Source: Circinella umbellata | Lineage: Eukaryota > Mucoromycota > Mucoromycetes > Mucorales > Lichtheimiaceae | NCBI GenBank assembly: GCA_025093555.1 | Contig: JAIWNF010000011.1 | Span: 124,001 to 188,000, forward strand | Reading direction: 5' to 3' | Length of the DNA stretch: 64,000 bases | In this document: positions 38,640-51,100 of the stretch, piece by piece | Position numbering within the stretch: position 1 is the stretch's first letter | Layout of the letters: each line of letters begins with the position of its first letter | The notes under the pieces: generated by a model | What the model was told of the DNA's origin: nothing | Databases searched by the model: none | Seen by the model: only the letters and a program-made list of their open reading frames with translations | Program-made: the position numbers and the translations under genes

Positions 38640-40192
38640 TTAAACAAAAGACCACTCTTGAGTTTCATCTGGCACAGGTGCGTCGGGGCGAAGCTTCTCA
38701 CCCTATTTTTTTTTCGACAGCTACTATTAGCATATTGCAAAATTCCAAGTTCTTCTTTTTAGCCTTACCTTTGGAACTTTTTTAATTTCTTTGCTGCTAG
38801 GACCAACATTATTAGGTGATCCCTTTATGTTCAAATTAACCCTATATCACGAATGTGGGGCATTTTAGTTCATTTACGTTTTCGTGGTTACCATGGCGAC
38901 TTAGGAGTTCAAAATACTTACGTTGAAATTTCACTCTTGGTTGTGCCATTGACTAATGCTTCCCAATAGGAATGGGTTTCATCCATGAGCTCTTGAATTC
39001 GTTCCTATATAGGTAGGATAAAGGAAGTGAAAAACAGTTAGTGATAATATAACGTTTTAATATCCCTTTTTTTTTTAATCAAAAATGATGCAATATTTAC
39101 ACTATCTTGAAATTCACCATCGTAGCCAAACTCGTTTTCTGATTTTCCTTGAGGGACCTTGTATACTGTAAGCCAATGTTTAATAAAATTTAAAACCTCA
39201 CTATCAACGTCGTTGATGTCTAGAATTATTATTTATCAATAATAGTAATATTAGAATTGGGCTAGTACATGTCTGTTGACCTATCAAATCTGTTATATTT
39301 CCACTGAACAAAAAAAGAAATTGCTTTACCATTGAGATTAGGAGCACGTTCATCATTGATATCGATACCAATTAATTTCCAATCGGTTTCACCATCATCA
39401 ATCATTAACAAACCACCCAATAGCTTGATTTGTTTTACTTGGCCAGGATATCCAACTTGTTGACCAATATCTAAAACGTCGACTGGATCGTTATCTCCAC
39501 CTTTAGTACCAATATCTGGATGAGGAACATTTGGATCTTCCCAAGTCTATTGAAGAATTAATATATAAGAGTAGTTGAAATTAGAAAAGGAATAACTGAT
39601 TATCAAAGTATTAACGTCCGTTGGATACGTAGCAATACCTGTGGAATTGATCCGTAATTTGCTGGATATCCTTTTGAAGGAAAGATATTTGAAATGTAAC
39701 GAAGACCATTTTCGTTAGAGTCATGGAAAATATGATTAAAGTTTGATTCTCGATTAATCTGCTCGTAATGCAAAGATAAAGAAGGAAAATAAAAAGTATA
39801 TCATCATAAGTCAACTACAACAAGTATATTAATTAGAAGATTTATGTCTTCTTATTTCTTTTTGTATATACCTCAAGCTTTGCATTCTTCCAACGAGGTA
39901 TTTCAACAATCATGTTGTAGACAGTTGTGTTTTCGGGGTCTGGGTGAAGAGGTACATCATGAAATGGAGAAATTGGTATACCATTTTCATTTTCTATATT
40001 ATAATAGGATAAAGTAATACATTATTATGTTGAATATAATAACACGCTTTGACAAGTTATGTGGTCTTTACCAAGATAAACACGGTATTCTTCAGTATTC
40101 AAGGCACCGACCTGTCGAAGCTTGTATTCAGCGCTAGCAAAAACACTTGAAGTTACGGTAAGGAGGACCCCGATAGTAGTAGAGATTTTCAT
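38640..40192 (-). CDS. Inorganic pyrophosphatase, family I, with predicted signal peptide (copy B)
   Basis: Eight exons (40192-40072, 39993-39872, 39758-39639, 39546-39330, 39219-39101, 39004-38922, 38841-38769, 38702-38640) give 305 residues. The core has [25 protein letters not shown], the signature DNDPVDV at about 139-145, and [13 protein letters not shown], so all catalytic acidic residues appear present. The N-terminus [20 protein letters not shown] is a textbook signal peptide with an AxA-like end, suggesting secretion or a vacuolar/ER-lumen location. An alternative upstream in-frame ATG (40222) would only lengthen the leader. It is a tandem paralogue of copy A in the same orientation, sharing intron positions around YLG/ENE and the motif-rich exons but quite diverged, and it ends TQEWSFV much as copy A ends YEWSFVPPY. 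Confidence 0.9.
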
Positions 40193-41124
40193 AATAACAA
40201 ATAATAATGATAATAATAACAAGAAGATAAAAGAATATTGGGACCACAGCCTTTATTTATTGTATTCTCGATACAAATGCGATTATCATGTTCAAGGTTT
40301 CACCAAGTATTTAGATCAAGATATGTTATCCACGTGCGGATCCCGAAACGACGCCACTGGTTCTGTAGAAATCTTGGTAAACACCACCATCTCTCCGCTC
40401 GTGTGAAACTAGATCAAGTTTTCAGCGCTTACAATTTTTATCCACAGGTACAGGATTTTTAATAAGTATGTCGCACTTTCTCGAAAATCAATGTTAATCT
40501 GAATAATAACTTTTTTGGAAATCCTGTTTGCGTAATTAATGGCTATAACCTGATCTAATGCTTTTTTAAAAGTGTTGATATTATCCAAGTTGTCAATTTT
40601 TTTTTGAAAACATTATGCTGTCATCTCTTTACAATATACAAACTTCTTTTTACATAGTACAAATAAAAGGTTGTTGACGAACTATTTTAGATGTGCTTTG
40701 ATAAACTTTGAAATATCAGCTTTACGTAGATTATACCTAAATATGATATACATCGACTTTTTTTAAGATAACTTAATCTCTTTTTTACAAAAATCAATAG
40801 AAAGTCGTTCTATATTCTGTGTCAGTGTTGAAAATAGCTCAGTCAATTAGGGATCGCGTTGAGAACAACTTTATCTTCGGAAAAAATAGCTGTCATTTAT
40901 GTACCAAGTGAAACTTCAAAAGGGGTTACATTAAATTACATTGCGCATTCAACTTACACTTTATATAGGCTGGTATTATACGCCCAACAAAGCCGTAGTT
41001 TCACAATGATCAGCCGAGTGGCAACACTTTGGGGACGACAAGAAAGATTTTGGTCCGGGTAACATGTATGAGTCAAAGAGATATAATTGTCCTTAATTAA
41101 GGACTTGTCCTAGTAGCGAGACGA
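40193..41124. other. Upstream region of pyrophosphatase copy B
   Basis: About 930 bp, AT-rich. It contains a 14-bp palindrome TCCTTAATTAAGGA (about 41091) and short open frames without recognisable character. Presumed promoter. Confidence 0.45.
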
Positions 41125-41808
41125 CAAGGGTTGGCAGTTTCCGACTTTTCGACCCGGCAGAAACTAGCGGAAATAGGTATATACGACTATGTAAATAAAA
41201 AAAACATTATAAAGTCAGCATATATGACATTTTTTTATCAGTAAAGATAACTTTTTTTTCTCGTACGTATTGAATAAAAAGTAATTTGGTTTTTAGATTT
41301 GTAATGTTGCTATTATTATTACTTCTATTATTTATTATTATTATTATTATAATGTTATAATATATGATTCACAACAGGAACTATGTAAATATATAGTACA
41401 GTAGCACATATATGGCAATATTGTTTTTCAAACACCGGTTTTGCATTGATATCGAGATACTGCGCAAGCAAACAATAACTTCAATATAAATATTGGGCTT
41501 TGTTCAATAAATTGGCTTAATAAGGTAAAGTCCGTCAATGCAAGAGAGCGAAATTTATTAGTTGCGTGATCTATACAAAGGAGTAGGATTTGAATGTAAA
41601 CAAACTTACGTAGACTTTGGAAATGACAATGAGACCCATTCAGCAGAAGTAAAATAGACATTAGAAGATATTTTTTCATAACTTAAATATAAATATACTT
41701 TCTCTCTATCTCTCTTTTTTTATTATTATTTTAATAGAATTTCTCGTTTCATAATTTCATAAACATATTGATTGAGTGAAAAAGGTTTCTGCTTCTCAGA
41801 AACCCAAC
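41125..41808 (-). mobile_element. hAT-like short element, right copy (inverted)
   Basis: Inverted, diverged copy of 37820-38461. On the plus strand it starts CAAGGGTTGGCAG and ends AGAAACCCAAC, which reverse-complements to GTTGGGTTTCT, matching the hAT-like end of the left copy. Read on the minus strand it contains an open frame of 83 codons (41679-41428, MKKYLLMSILLLLNGS) that is frameshifted in the left copy. An 8-bp target duplication was looked for at both ends and not found, so exact boundaries are uncertain. Confidence 0.6.
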
Positions 41809-43645
41809 GACTATTTTATCATAGGCTTCAATCTAATCATAATTCACGCGGGAGCGCCGACTCCTCCAGTTTTTCATTCAAATTTTGGCACTTATACATT
41901 TCCTGGGAAATAAAATGAGGGAAGGGGGAAAATATAAGTGCTCTTAAATTATTCCAAAGTGACAAGGTAAAGGTTGACATCTTGTATATAAAAAAACCGG
42001 TTTACGTAGCGCTGACACAATGTACATTTTTATATCACATGTATATAGGTGCAAAGTTTTATTCCTTTGTATTCATTCAAACGTTAATACTTGTTGCACT
42101 TAACAATCGTAGCTTTAATGGTATAATAGTGCTAAAAGTTTTTAATTATTATAAATATTATTATATGTTATCGCTTAGAATACAACATACTATCGGTAGC
42201 TTAGGCTTTTCAAAGCTAATCAGATATCTGGTCTAACAATAGTAGTATATATTCATCATTCACATCAATTACTGACTTTTTAATGACATTTATATATAGA
42301 GAGCAATAAAAAATATATATCTCGAACGGTTAAGTCGTGATTTCATTGGCTTAATTAACATCTTCTTAAGTCACTCTATATTTGGCCACAATTTCCCCTA
42401 ACTTTTCAATTCAAGCATCACAACTTAAAGTTCTATTCTAGGAGGAAGACGCTTTTACATTTTGGTTTATTTTTACCACCGAACGGTCTACCAGGACCGC
42501 ATTTCTCTGGCGAAGACACGTCGTCGTTATTCATATTATAACAAGTAGGAAAACCTGTGTTGTATAAAAAAAAAATTCAAACAAAATAAAAAAGAAAATT
42601 CCATTAACGATCTTAGTACTACGTGTTGCGGGCTATGAAAGTTAAGGTTTCAAATTTGAATTGGTTTTAAGCAGTGAACTCTTAGGCAAATTGCGTTCCT
42701 AAGCGCCTATTTGAGATCTAATTGAAGCAAATTCCCGCGCTGGGGGTGAATAACATCGGGTGCTGCTTTTTTCTAAAATTGGCACGAATCACAATTTGTA
42801 GGATGGCACAAAATGTTAGTAAATCATGACCAGGTTCCTAATCGGACCAGCATATCTATATTATACATCATCTGCTGAAACTAACGAGAATTTGCCAAGA
42901 CTTTTTATTGTTTAGACCTTCATATGAAAAAAAGATAAATTAAGCTTTTTGATTCATTCACCAAACTTGTTAATCTTAAAGTATATTACTTTTCTTGTTT
43001 TGGATCAGGAAATGGAGAATAATTCTATATATGTATATGCTTGCATCGGGACAAATTTGATAGCATTAGTAGCATATATATATTCCAATCGGTAACAATA
43101 TTTTCAATGTATTTTTGTCGTTCTGCCAAAATTAAGAGCTTGGAGCAATACTAAAATAAAGTTATGCATGGAAAACGGTGCTATATGCCTATTTTAGCAA
43201 GTAAACCGGAAAAATAGAAGCCGTATCCCGTCCATTTAATAATACGTTCACAATAGCAGAGTGGCTGTAATTCTGTGTGAGATTTTCTCAAAATCGATTT
43301 TCAAATCTTTTAATGCATCATTTATACTAGGTGAATTCAAATGGCCATAATTCATTACGTAGTGCATTTTCGTTTGGCATATTTATATGATAGAAAGAAA
43401 ATTACACGAGGGCACATAACTGGTATCCATAAAGTAGGGTACTTAGCATTTATTATCGTTGTACAAAGTACAATTTTTTTCACATTTCCAACCAATGGTG
43501 AATTTTTCTTCTTTTATGGTAGTACACCGCAACCAAAATTTGTATATCATTCAGTAACACTGAATAAAAAAAGCTGACTGTTTTGTTCTTCTTTTGTTCT
43601 TCTTTTTTTTTGAACTTGTTCTTTTGTTTGAAAAACGTATATCTT
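41809..43645. other. 1.8-kb spacer
   Basis: AT-rich. Open frames at 41982-42236 and 43341-43577 (plus) have no recognisable family features and are not called. The last 70 bp, rich in TTCTT, are probably the leader of the membrane-protein gene. Confidence 0.45.
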
Positions 43646-44839
43646 ATGAACTATTCGGATGAGCCATTGAAACCATCAAGGTATGCTGTAATTCGATGGT
43701 TTAACTTCGATAAATTCATTCCAGAGGCAGCAGTAACTTCACATTGGGTTTCTTCAGAAGTATTTCTCGGTATAAGAACTATTATTACATTATATTCGAC
43801 AATTGTTTTGTGGGCCAATATTGGTGCTAATGCCCAATATGGAGAGTTCGAGCGATTTTTCGCATTTTTTACAAATCTTACATTTATCGGCTTACATGCA
43901 TATCTTGTGGTATGTGAAAAGAAAAAATTCGCACTGTTCGAAAGTTACGTGGACTGGAAACAAAAAAAAATAACATCAAATTGCTTTATACAATAGACAG
44001 CCTTATATCATCATGTCCGATACATAATATCTGGAAAACACCTTGGATCGTTTTTTGATCAGCCTGCATTCCTTAATTATCTTTATTATTATCTTTACCA
44101 TACAATTCTCGTTTTCAAGTAAGACACTAACAATACCATAAAAAGATAAAAATGAGATAAAGAATGTTGTTTTTACTTAATTAGTATACAATATATTCTA
44201 TTACGCCCATAGTATAATTACTCCTGTAGTGTACTGGGGCCTTCTGGCAAATGGAGGTACGCATGTTCTCTTATTTAGACTACAATCAAGTCGCTGTACT
44301 ACATATAAAATATTTCAGATTCAACGTTACTCACCAACATTTCAATATATCTTTATAGACAGCAAAGTCGCGCCTTTGGCAATTTGGCTTAATGTCTCAG
44401 TTCATGGTGTTTCCTTTTTCTTAATGATATTTGATATGATATTTTGTCGTATCAAAATGCAAATTAATATGGTCTTGCTAGTCTTTATTAACGTTGTACT
44501 ATACATGTTCCTAAGCTTCATTGTTCACGCAAGGTAAAAATTCATGAGTAATTTCTTATTGTTGTTACACAACATTGATGGTGAATTAATTTTAAAAAAT
44601 TAAATCGATATAGTGCTGGATTTTGGGTGTATCCATTCTTAAACTGGGATCAAGGAGGCATTGCTGCAGGTCTTTATATTGGTGTTGCGGCATGTTTTAT
44701 TATAGCATTTTTCATTCAAATGTTATTCCATTTCATACGTGATTGGATCGCCAAAATTACTGGACGGAGGAATACAGCGGTTAGCAAAGACCAACCACAA
44801 GAAATGAACGAACGTCGTCATGACCTAGAAGCAGCATAA
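43646..44839 (+). CDS. Polytopic membrane protein, FAR-17a/AIG1- or rolling-stone-like
   Basis: Five exons (43646-43909, 43997-44118, 44213-44256, 44359-44533, 44614-44839) give 276 residues. About six hydrophobic segments alternate with short loops. Notable blocks are TNLTFIGLHAYLV, LNYLYYYLYHTILVFN, WLNVSVHGVSFFLMIFD, FWVYPFLNWDQGG and a final helix followed by HFIRDWIAKITGRR and a charged tail. The order W(N)xSVHG...FD...YPFLxW is seen in a family of uncharacterised fungal membrane proteins and recalls FAR-17a/AIG1 hydrolases, but I cannot assign an activity. I chose the ATG at 43646 (MNYSDEPLKPSRY); an in-frame ATG at 43583 would add a hydrophobic leader. Intron 3 (102 nt) is a multiple of three and free of stops, so its removal depends on splice-site reading and on the conserved AN-G/DSKVAPLAIW junction. 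Confidence 0.7.
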
Positions 44840-46067
44840 TATATTATCGTGTTCTAGGTCAAGCCTATCTTTGTATATTATATATACTACTACTATAAAT
44901 GACATAATTTTATAAATGTACAACATTATTATAATCTAGTAAACTGATAATTCTATATATTACAACTATTAATATAATACAGCTATATTTAATGAATAAA
45001 GTAATCTTATGAACACCATTATGCTATTATTGTTGTTCTCTTACTCTTGACCAGCTAGATGAAAACTATTTTTCCACATGAAATCAGGAATTCGATCATT
45101 GCAAGCGATACATTGAAGAGTTTAAAATGTTATTATTAATGTGCTTATCATATTATGTAAATTGTTCCAATTTTGAAACAGGCTAAGTATAATATATATA
45201 CATTATAATATGAGTTCTATGACTGTTTCAAGCGATTATCGCTTAATACGTACTAGAAATGATCTATTTGTACACAGTAATTTTCTTATGTTGGGATAAG
45301 TTTTAAAAATATGCAATATTTTCATAAATGGAAGTTACAAGACTCCAATGACATTATTGTTCGCTGGGATGACTTGGTGGGACAACTAACTCTCGGTATA
45401 ATACTCAACCAATTTGACGGAGTACATACTATGGGCATTTGAGATGTAGTTGACAATCGATTTTTCAAAATGTATAAACTTCTTAGAGCCTCACTGTACA
45501 AGATGTAGGATTAGAAAGTTACTACATCATACATTATTATTCTATCACGGATAAAGATGATCACTACTTAATTATCATCCCATTGTTATTCAAACAGTGA
45601 CCGAAGTAGAACATGAAATATTCATTATACTTACGGTCTTATTGCCCAGCAAAGATAATTTTTTGCTAAAAAAAGAAAGGCGAACCATGGCTCGTAAAAA
45701 AATATTTACATTGAATATTCTAAAAGAGTTTAAATTAATATGCTAAATTTCAACTACTCTAAATATCTTCACTATCTTTTTACGTTGTTCCCTTCAAAGG
45801 TTATGGAAATTTACCGGATTATTAACTTATTTGATATTTAGCAACTGATAAAATTTATTGGATCATACCAAAAAGAATATACTTGTAACTAATATTTTAC
45901 AGGGTGAAATTATGTACAAAATTCATTTTTAATATATTATGTTCTTGAAATGATGGAGAGAAATGAATCATTGAATTTGGAAGAAAAAAGATAGGGAGAT
46001 GATGTTTGAGAAAAGAAATTGAAACAACAGGGTATTACTCTAAATGTACAAGAAAAAGGGGCTGAAT
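44840..46067. other. Convergent 3' flanks and spacer
   Basis: 1.2 kb between the convergent membrane-protein and malate synthase genes, AT-rich. No open frame with protein-like character and no RNA gene were seen. Confidence 0.5.
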
Positions 46068-48089
46068 TTAAGCAATGGTAACAATATCATCATAGAGTAA
46101 ATTAGTCAAAAATTCATCATAATCTTCACCAGTAACATTGGTAGCAAATGCCTTTTTGGCTGTTTCAAACTTGCTTGCAGCATATTTTTCTTCACCCATT
46201 TCTTGCTTGAGTTTTGCACACTCTTCATCCAATAACTGAAGATTAAGTTGTGCAGTGATTGTTTCACCTTCATCTGTCTTTGCCCCGTGTCGTGCCCACT
46301 GGAATAATTGTGAGCGAGAAATTTCAGCAGTAGCGGCATCTTCCATCATATTGTTAATAGGAACACAGCCTGCACCACGTAACCAGGCTTCCATGTAGGT
46401 TAAACCAACGCGGATATTCTCGCGAATGCCTTGCTTGGTAATAGCACCAGTAGGAACACTCAGTAAGTCGGCAGCAGTAACTTGAACATCATTGCGGGAA
46501 ACTTCAAGTTGGTTGGCATTTGGCATATACTTATCAAACACATCCTTGGCGATCTGAAGCAAAGCTGGATGACAAACCCAGGTGCTATAACAAAGTTATA
46601 AATGATTTTATATTAGAATTACTTTCTACTACCCATACCCATTACATGTAATCCCAAGTAATGATCTCTGACACATATTTAGAAAAGTCCACCCATTCAA
46701 TAAGATAGAAAAAAAACTTACCCATCATGACCAGCCTTTACTTCACGCAATTTATCAGCATCAACCTTGGCCATAGCAGCTTGATTGGCTTCGGGATCAT
46801 TCTTGATGGGAATTTGTGCAGCCATACCACCCATTGCATGAACACCACGCTTATGACAGGTTTTAATTAAAAGACGAACGTACGCATCCATAAAAGGAAC
46901 CGTCATTGTAACTTGAGAACGATCGGGCAAAACGAATTCGGGACGTTCACGGAATCGTTTGATAAAACTGAAGATGTAATCCCATCTTCCACAGTTCAAA
47001 CCGGATGAATGTTCACGCAATTCATAAATAATTTCTTCCATCTCAAATGCAGCAAGAATAGTTTCAATCAAAACAGTACCACGAATTGTGCCGCGTTTCA
47101 CAGAAAGCATATCTTGTGCTGTGTTGAAAATATCGTTCCACAATCTAAGTATATAAAAAATATTACATGATGGTCAGAATTCGGTCCCCAGCACTACTTC
47201 ACAATCAAATTTGTAAAAAAACAAAATATTTACCTAGCTTCCAAATGAGACTCCATCTTGGGCAGATAAAAGTAAGGACCAGCCCCACGTTGAACCAGCT
47301 CCTTTGCGTTGTGGAAAAAGTAGAGACCAAAATCAAAAATAGATGCCGAAACAGGTTCACCATCGATAATAACATGTTTTTCAACCATGTGCCATCCTCT
47401 TGGTCTGTTACATTATCAAAATAAATAGTTCAAGTTAGTAAATCCAGAATCTTTAATTAGTTCAATCACAAACAAAACTGGCTTTTTTTTCTTACCGAAC
47501 AATAAGAACAGCGATTTTACCATCTTTACGCAGCTCATACATCTTACCATCTGGATTGGTAAAGGTAATAGTGCGACGAATGGCATCATACATGTTAACT
47601 TGACCAGAAAGACAGTTTTCCCAGGTAGGGGAATTGGCGTCTAATATACACATTTATTACAAACGTGTGAGACAACAATTTTACATTCATTTTTCATGTA
47701 AATTCTACATTTTTTAACATACCCTCAAAATCTGCCATAAAGGTGGAAGCACCAGAATTCAAAGCATTGATAACCATTTTACGGTCGACAGGACCAGTAA
47801 TCTCAACACGACGGTCCTCAAGGCCAGGAGCAAGGGGGGCACCTCGCCAATTAGGGTCTTGACGCACAGAAGCGGTTTCTGGCAAGAAATCTGGAAGTTC
47901 ACCCTGATCAATAGCCGACTGACGTTCTGCACGTTTTAACAACAAAGATTTACGAGTTTGGTTGAATTTGCGATGCAAAGTTGCCACGAATTGCAGAGCT
48001 TCAGGTGATAAAATTACACCCTCTTCCTTGGTTGAAACAGAACCTAGGACAGATACACCGGGTACACTATTGTTGTTGTAGGAAGACAT
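46068..48089 (-). CDS. Malate synthase
   Basis: Five exons (48089-47723, 47640-47496, 47404-47234, 47144-46722, 46584-46068) give 540 residues, the usual length for the eukaryotic A-type enzyme. Recognisable blocks: [16 protein letters not shown], the signature region [54 protein letters not shown] and [19 protein letters not shown]. It condenses glyoxylate with acetyl-CoA to malate, the second step of the glyoxylate cycle, needed for growth on acetate or fatty acids. The C-terminus reads YDDIVTIA; the peroxisomal tripeptide SKL or similar, present in most fungal orthologues, is absent, and no PTS2 was seen near the start. Location is therefore uncertain. Confidence 0.95.
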
Positions 48090-48160
48090 TTTGTAACTTA
48101 TTAAATAAAAGAGAAAAGATAAAGAAAGTACTAAGAGAGAGACATGTGTGTTTCTGACCC

Positions 48161-48171
48161 TTTATATATAT
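48161..48171 (-). promoter_or_regulatory. TATA box of the malate synthase gene
   Basis: On the minus strand TATATATAAAG lies about 75 bp upstream of the ATG at 48089, followed by a purine-rich leader. Spacing and sequence fit a TATA box. Confidence 0.5.
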
Positions 48172-48179
48172 TTTGATTA

Positions 48180-51100
48180 TATTTTGTTCATTGGATATTC
48201 ACAAATGTGGAGAGAATGTGAAACTCAGTTTTTTTTTAAATGAGCTTTTCACCGTCCCCTTTTAGTAAATCTTTTAATTGTTCTCTTTACTTCTTTTTTG
48301 GTACCATGTTTATTCTCTATGCAGAAAGCTTAATTTTACTTGAAATTACTATTCTTTTCAACCTATCTTTATTTTGATTGTTTTCTTTCTTTGATATGAG
48401 GACTTATCTGACTCTTCGACTGTCAAGGTTAATGTACATCATAAAAGTAATTCACTGGGGGTCAGTTTCATGCCGCCCGCCGCCAATAACATTATCCGTT
48501 ACCCCACAAAAGCTTTTGCAATTGCATCAATACGTCACTTCCGAAACTTGCAAAAAGGTTGATCCGAATTTTTTAGCGGACTTTTTAAGATATAAACCAA
48601 TGATTTACAGTAAGCTTTGCTACTTTTTATTACAACACAAAGAAACATTGTTTTCATGCCACGTTTCTTCTTTCTAAGTCAGCAAAAGAATATTCCAGGA
48701 TTATTGATATCAATCTTCTTGAAAATCACCAAAACAAATCATGGCATTGTGAATTAATTATGTAACTTATGGTGTGAGTAACAATGTATGATATATGAAT
48801 TGGTACGTATTGCCTTATTTAGAAAAGATCTTGTGAAGTAAACGAATAAGCCAGGAAGAGGGATAAAAAAAAGTATAAATTTATACGGAAAATAATGGAG
48901 CAGAAATACTCCCACGACTAGTTATATGTTAAGGTTTACAGAATAACATACATGTTAGCTATATACTTTTTTTATGACCAATTGAGTGCTACGTAACATG
49001 CTAAAAAAATTTGAAAGAAGTAATGCTGTAAAGCAAGTATAAATTACATTTTTTTTATTCAATTTAAAATGAATCCGAGGTCAATATCAATATATACTAA
49101 TTATTGTTCTTACATTTACATTAATATTATATAAGTGCTTGTATTCAGCTGTAAATAATAATAATAAAAACCATTATGACAACCGAATGCAGGAACAATT
49201 GCCTGACACATGATTAAGTGTGATCGGAAGGGAATTGTTGAGTTTGACTACAAAACGATTACCCACACATGTTATGTATCAACGCAATACACAAAATCTT
49301 TCTCCGATAGCATATTCTACCTATACTATTTGAGACTTATAAAAAAAAGCCGACAATGCATAATATTGGAACATTGACATCATAGCACACAAATTTCACT
49401 GCCCAGATTCTCATTAAAACAATCACTGTTCATTATCCGTGAGCACTGTTTAAGGTAATCGTTTTGTAAATTACGTATAGCAGTCGATCAAACTGGTGGT
49501 ATTACTGGGTATTATATTTTTTCTTCGCTTGAATAATTTACCCCTGTGCATCATTTTCTTGTCTCTTACCAGAGTGATATAGAACTCAAGGTACACGCCA
49601 GTTGCCTTTTTAATTCAGTCCAATTAAATATCCGGTCGCATAGAAGTATTTATACAAATTCATTTGTAACCAACTGGTACTCTTCCTCCCCACTTTGTTA
49701 CCTCATATAATTTACATACCAGGAATGGAAGAAATTCAATTGCAAAATAAAGTAAAAGGTAACAATACTCAAGTTACTCCCGTAAAGGTCATGGTAGTTC
49801 GAAAAGAACGCCACGAGTATACAAGTTACCATTGCCATCTCGTTATATACAAACTGAAAGAAAAAGGCTATAGAAATAAGAAGATATATATTCATATATA
49901 TAGGGTAATGTAATGGTTCTGTTAAGCTGAATAGGAATGTATAAACAATAATAGGACGTAGATATTATTACGTTTTGTATTTCAACATCTATTACTTATA
50001 TATGCATTATCTTTTCAGCGTCATTAATCCTCAGTAGTTTCAGGGTCCAAATTTCATCATGAACTACATGCATGGATCGGCAGGCTAAAATTTCTGTTTC
50101 TGATTAACTGAAACTGCCAATTTAGATTCCACGATCAACGATCAAAGATCCATGATACCTGATTAAAGATCCGCAGCTCTGGTTATCAATTTTGACTCCA
50201 TCCTACATTAAGTGTATACAAAAAGGCTTTTTCATAACAACTACTAGACTTCTTTTTTTAACTGATCTTTTTTTGTGTAAAAGCATATTATTATACGCTC
50301 ATATTTGGATAAATTTCATTTATATATTTTCTCTCCTAAATATCGTTTTTTTTTTTTTTGCGGTTTGGAATATTACATGCCCAAGTGTCAATTTTCACAC
50401 ACATGCTTTACTCTATTATTTTGTTTTTCATATCATTAAGTTTTAGTAACTTTCATCCCATTGGAGCTGCTTTGGATTAATTTCAACCTATTTTATGTAT
50501 AATCTGATTATTTCGATATACTCGCTGTAATATTAATCCAAATAGTTTTTACTGGTCCAACATGGTAGTTAAGGATATATATAATATTATCATAAATGTG
50601 TTGAGCATCTAATCACATAGTATATTATAGGGGGTGAACCGCCGATTTCTTAATAGATATAAATGGTGGCATATTTTTATACTCAAGTTTTATGCATGTG
50701 TGCCACGGATTTGTGCGATCATCACTATCAACATAAAAAGAGGAATCATCTGTGTATACTACCCAATATAGCTTTTTGCTCCCTTTTTTTTCAAAAAAAA
50801 AATGAGGCTGGAAGTTACTTTTTCTAAAACTCAACTTTTTGATTTTTCATATTTTCTTTTTTATTCCTTTTTGTTCTGGTAACAATTTAAAACTGTTAGG
50901 AAACTAGGTTCTATGCAAAGATAATGCATGAAAAGAAAGCCAGTAAGACGTGGAGAATTATAGGTATAAATCCCTTCCTGTGGAAACTTGAAGAACCGAC
51001 TTATGGCGTACATGCATAATAATTCAATGGTATTATATATATGTCTACATACTCATGCTATATAATAGTAGGAGTGCATGACAGTGATCTATATAGTAAT

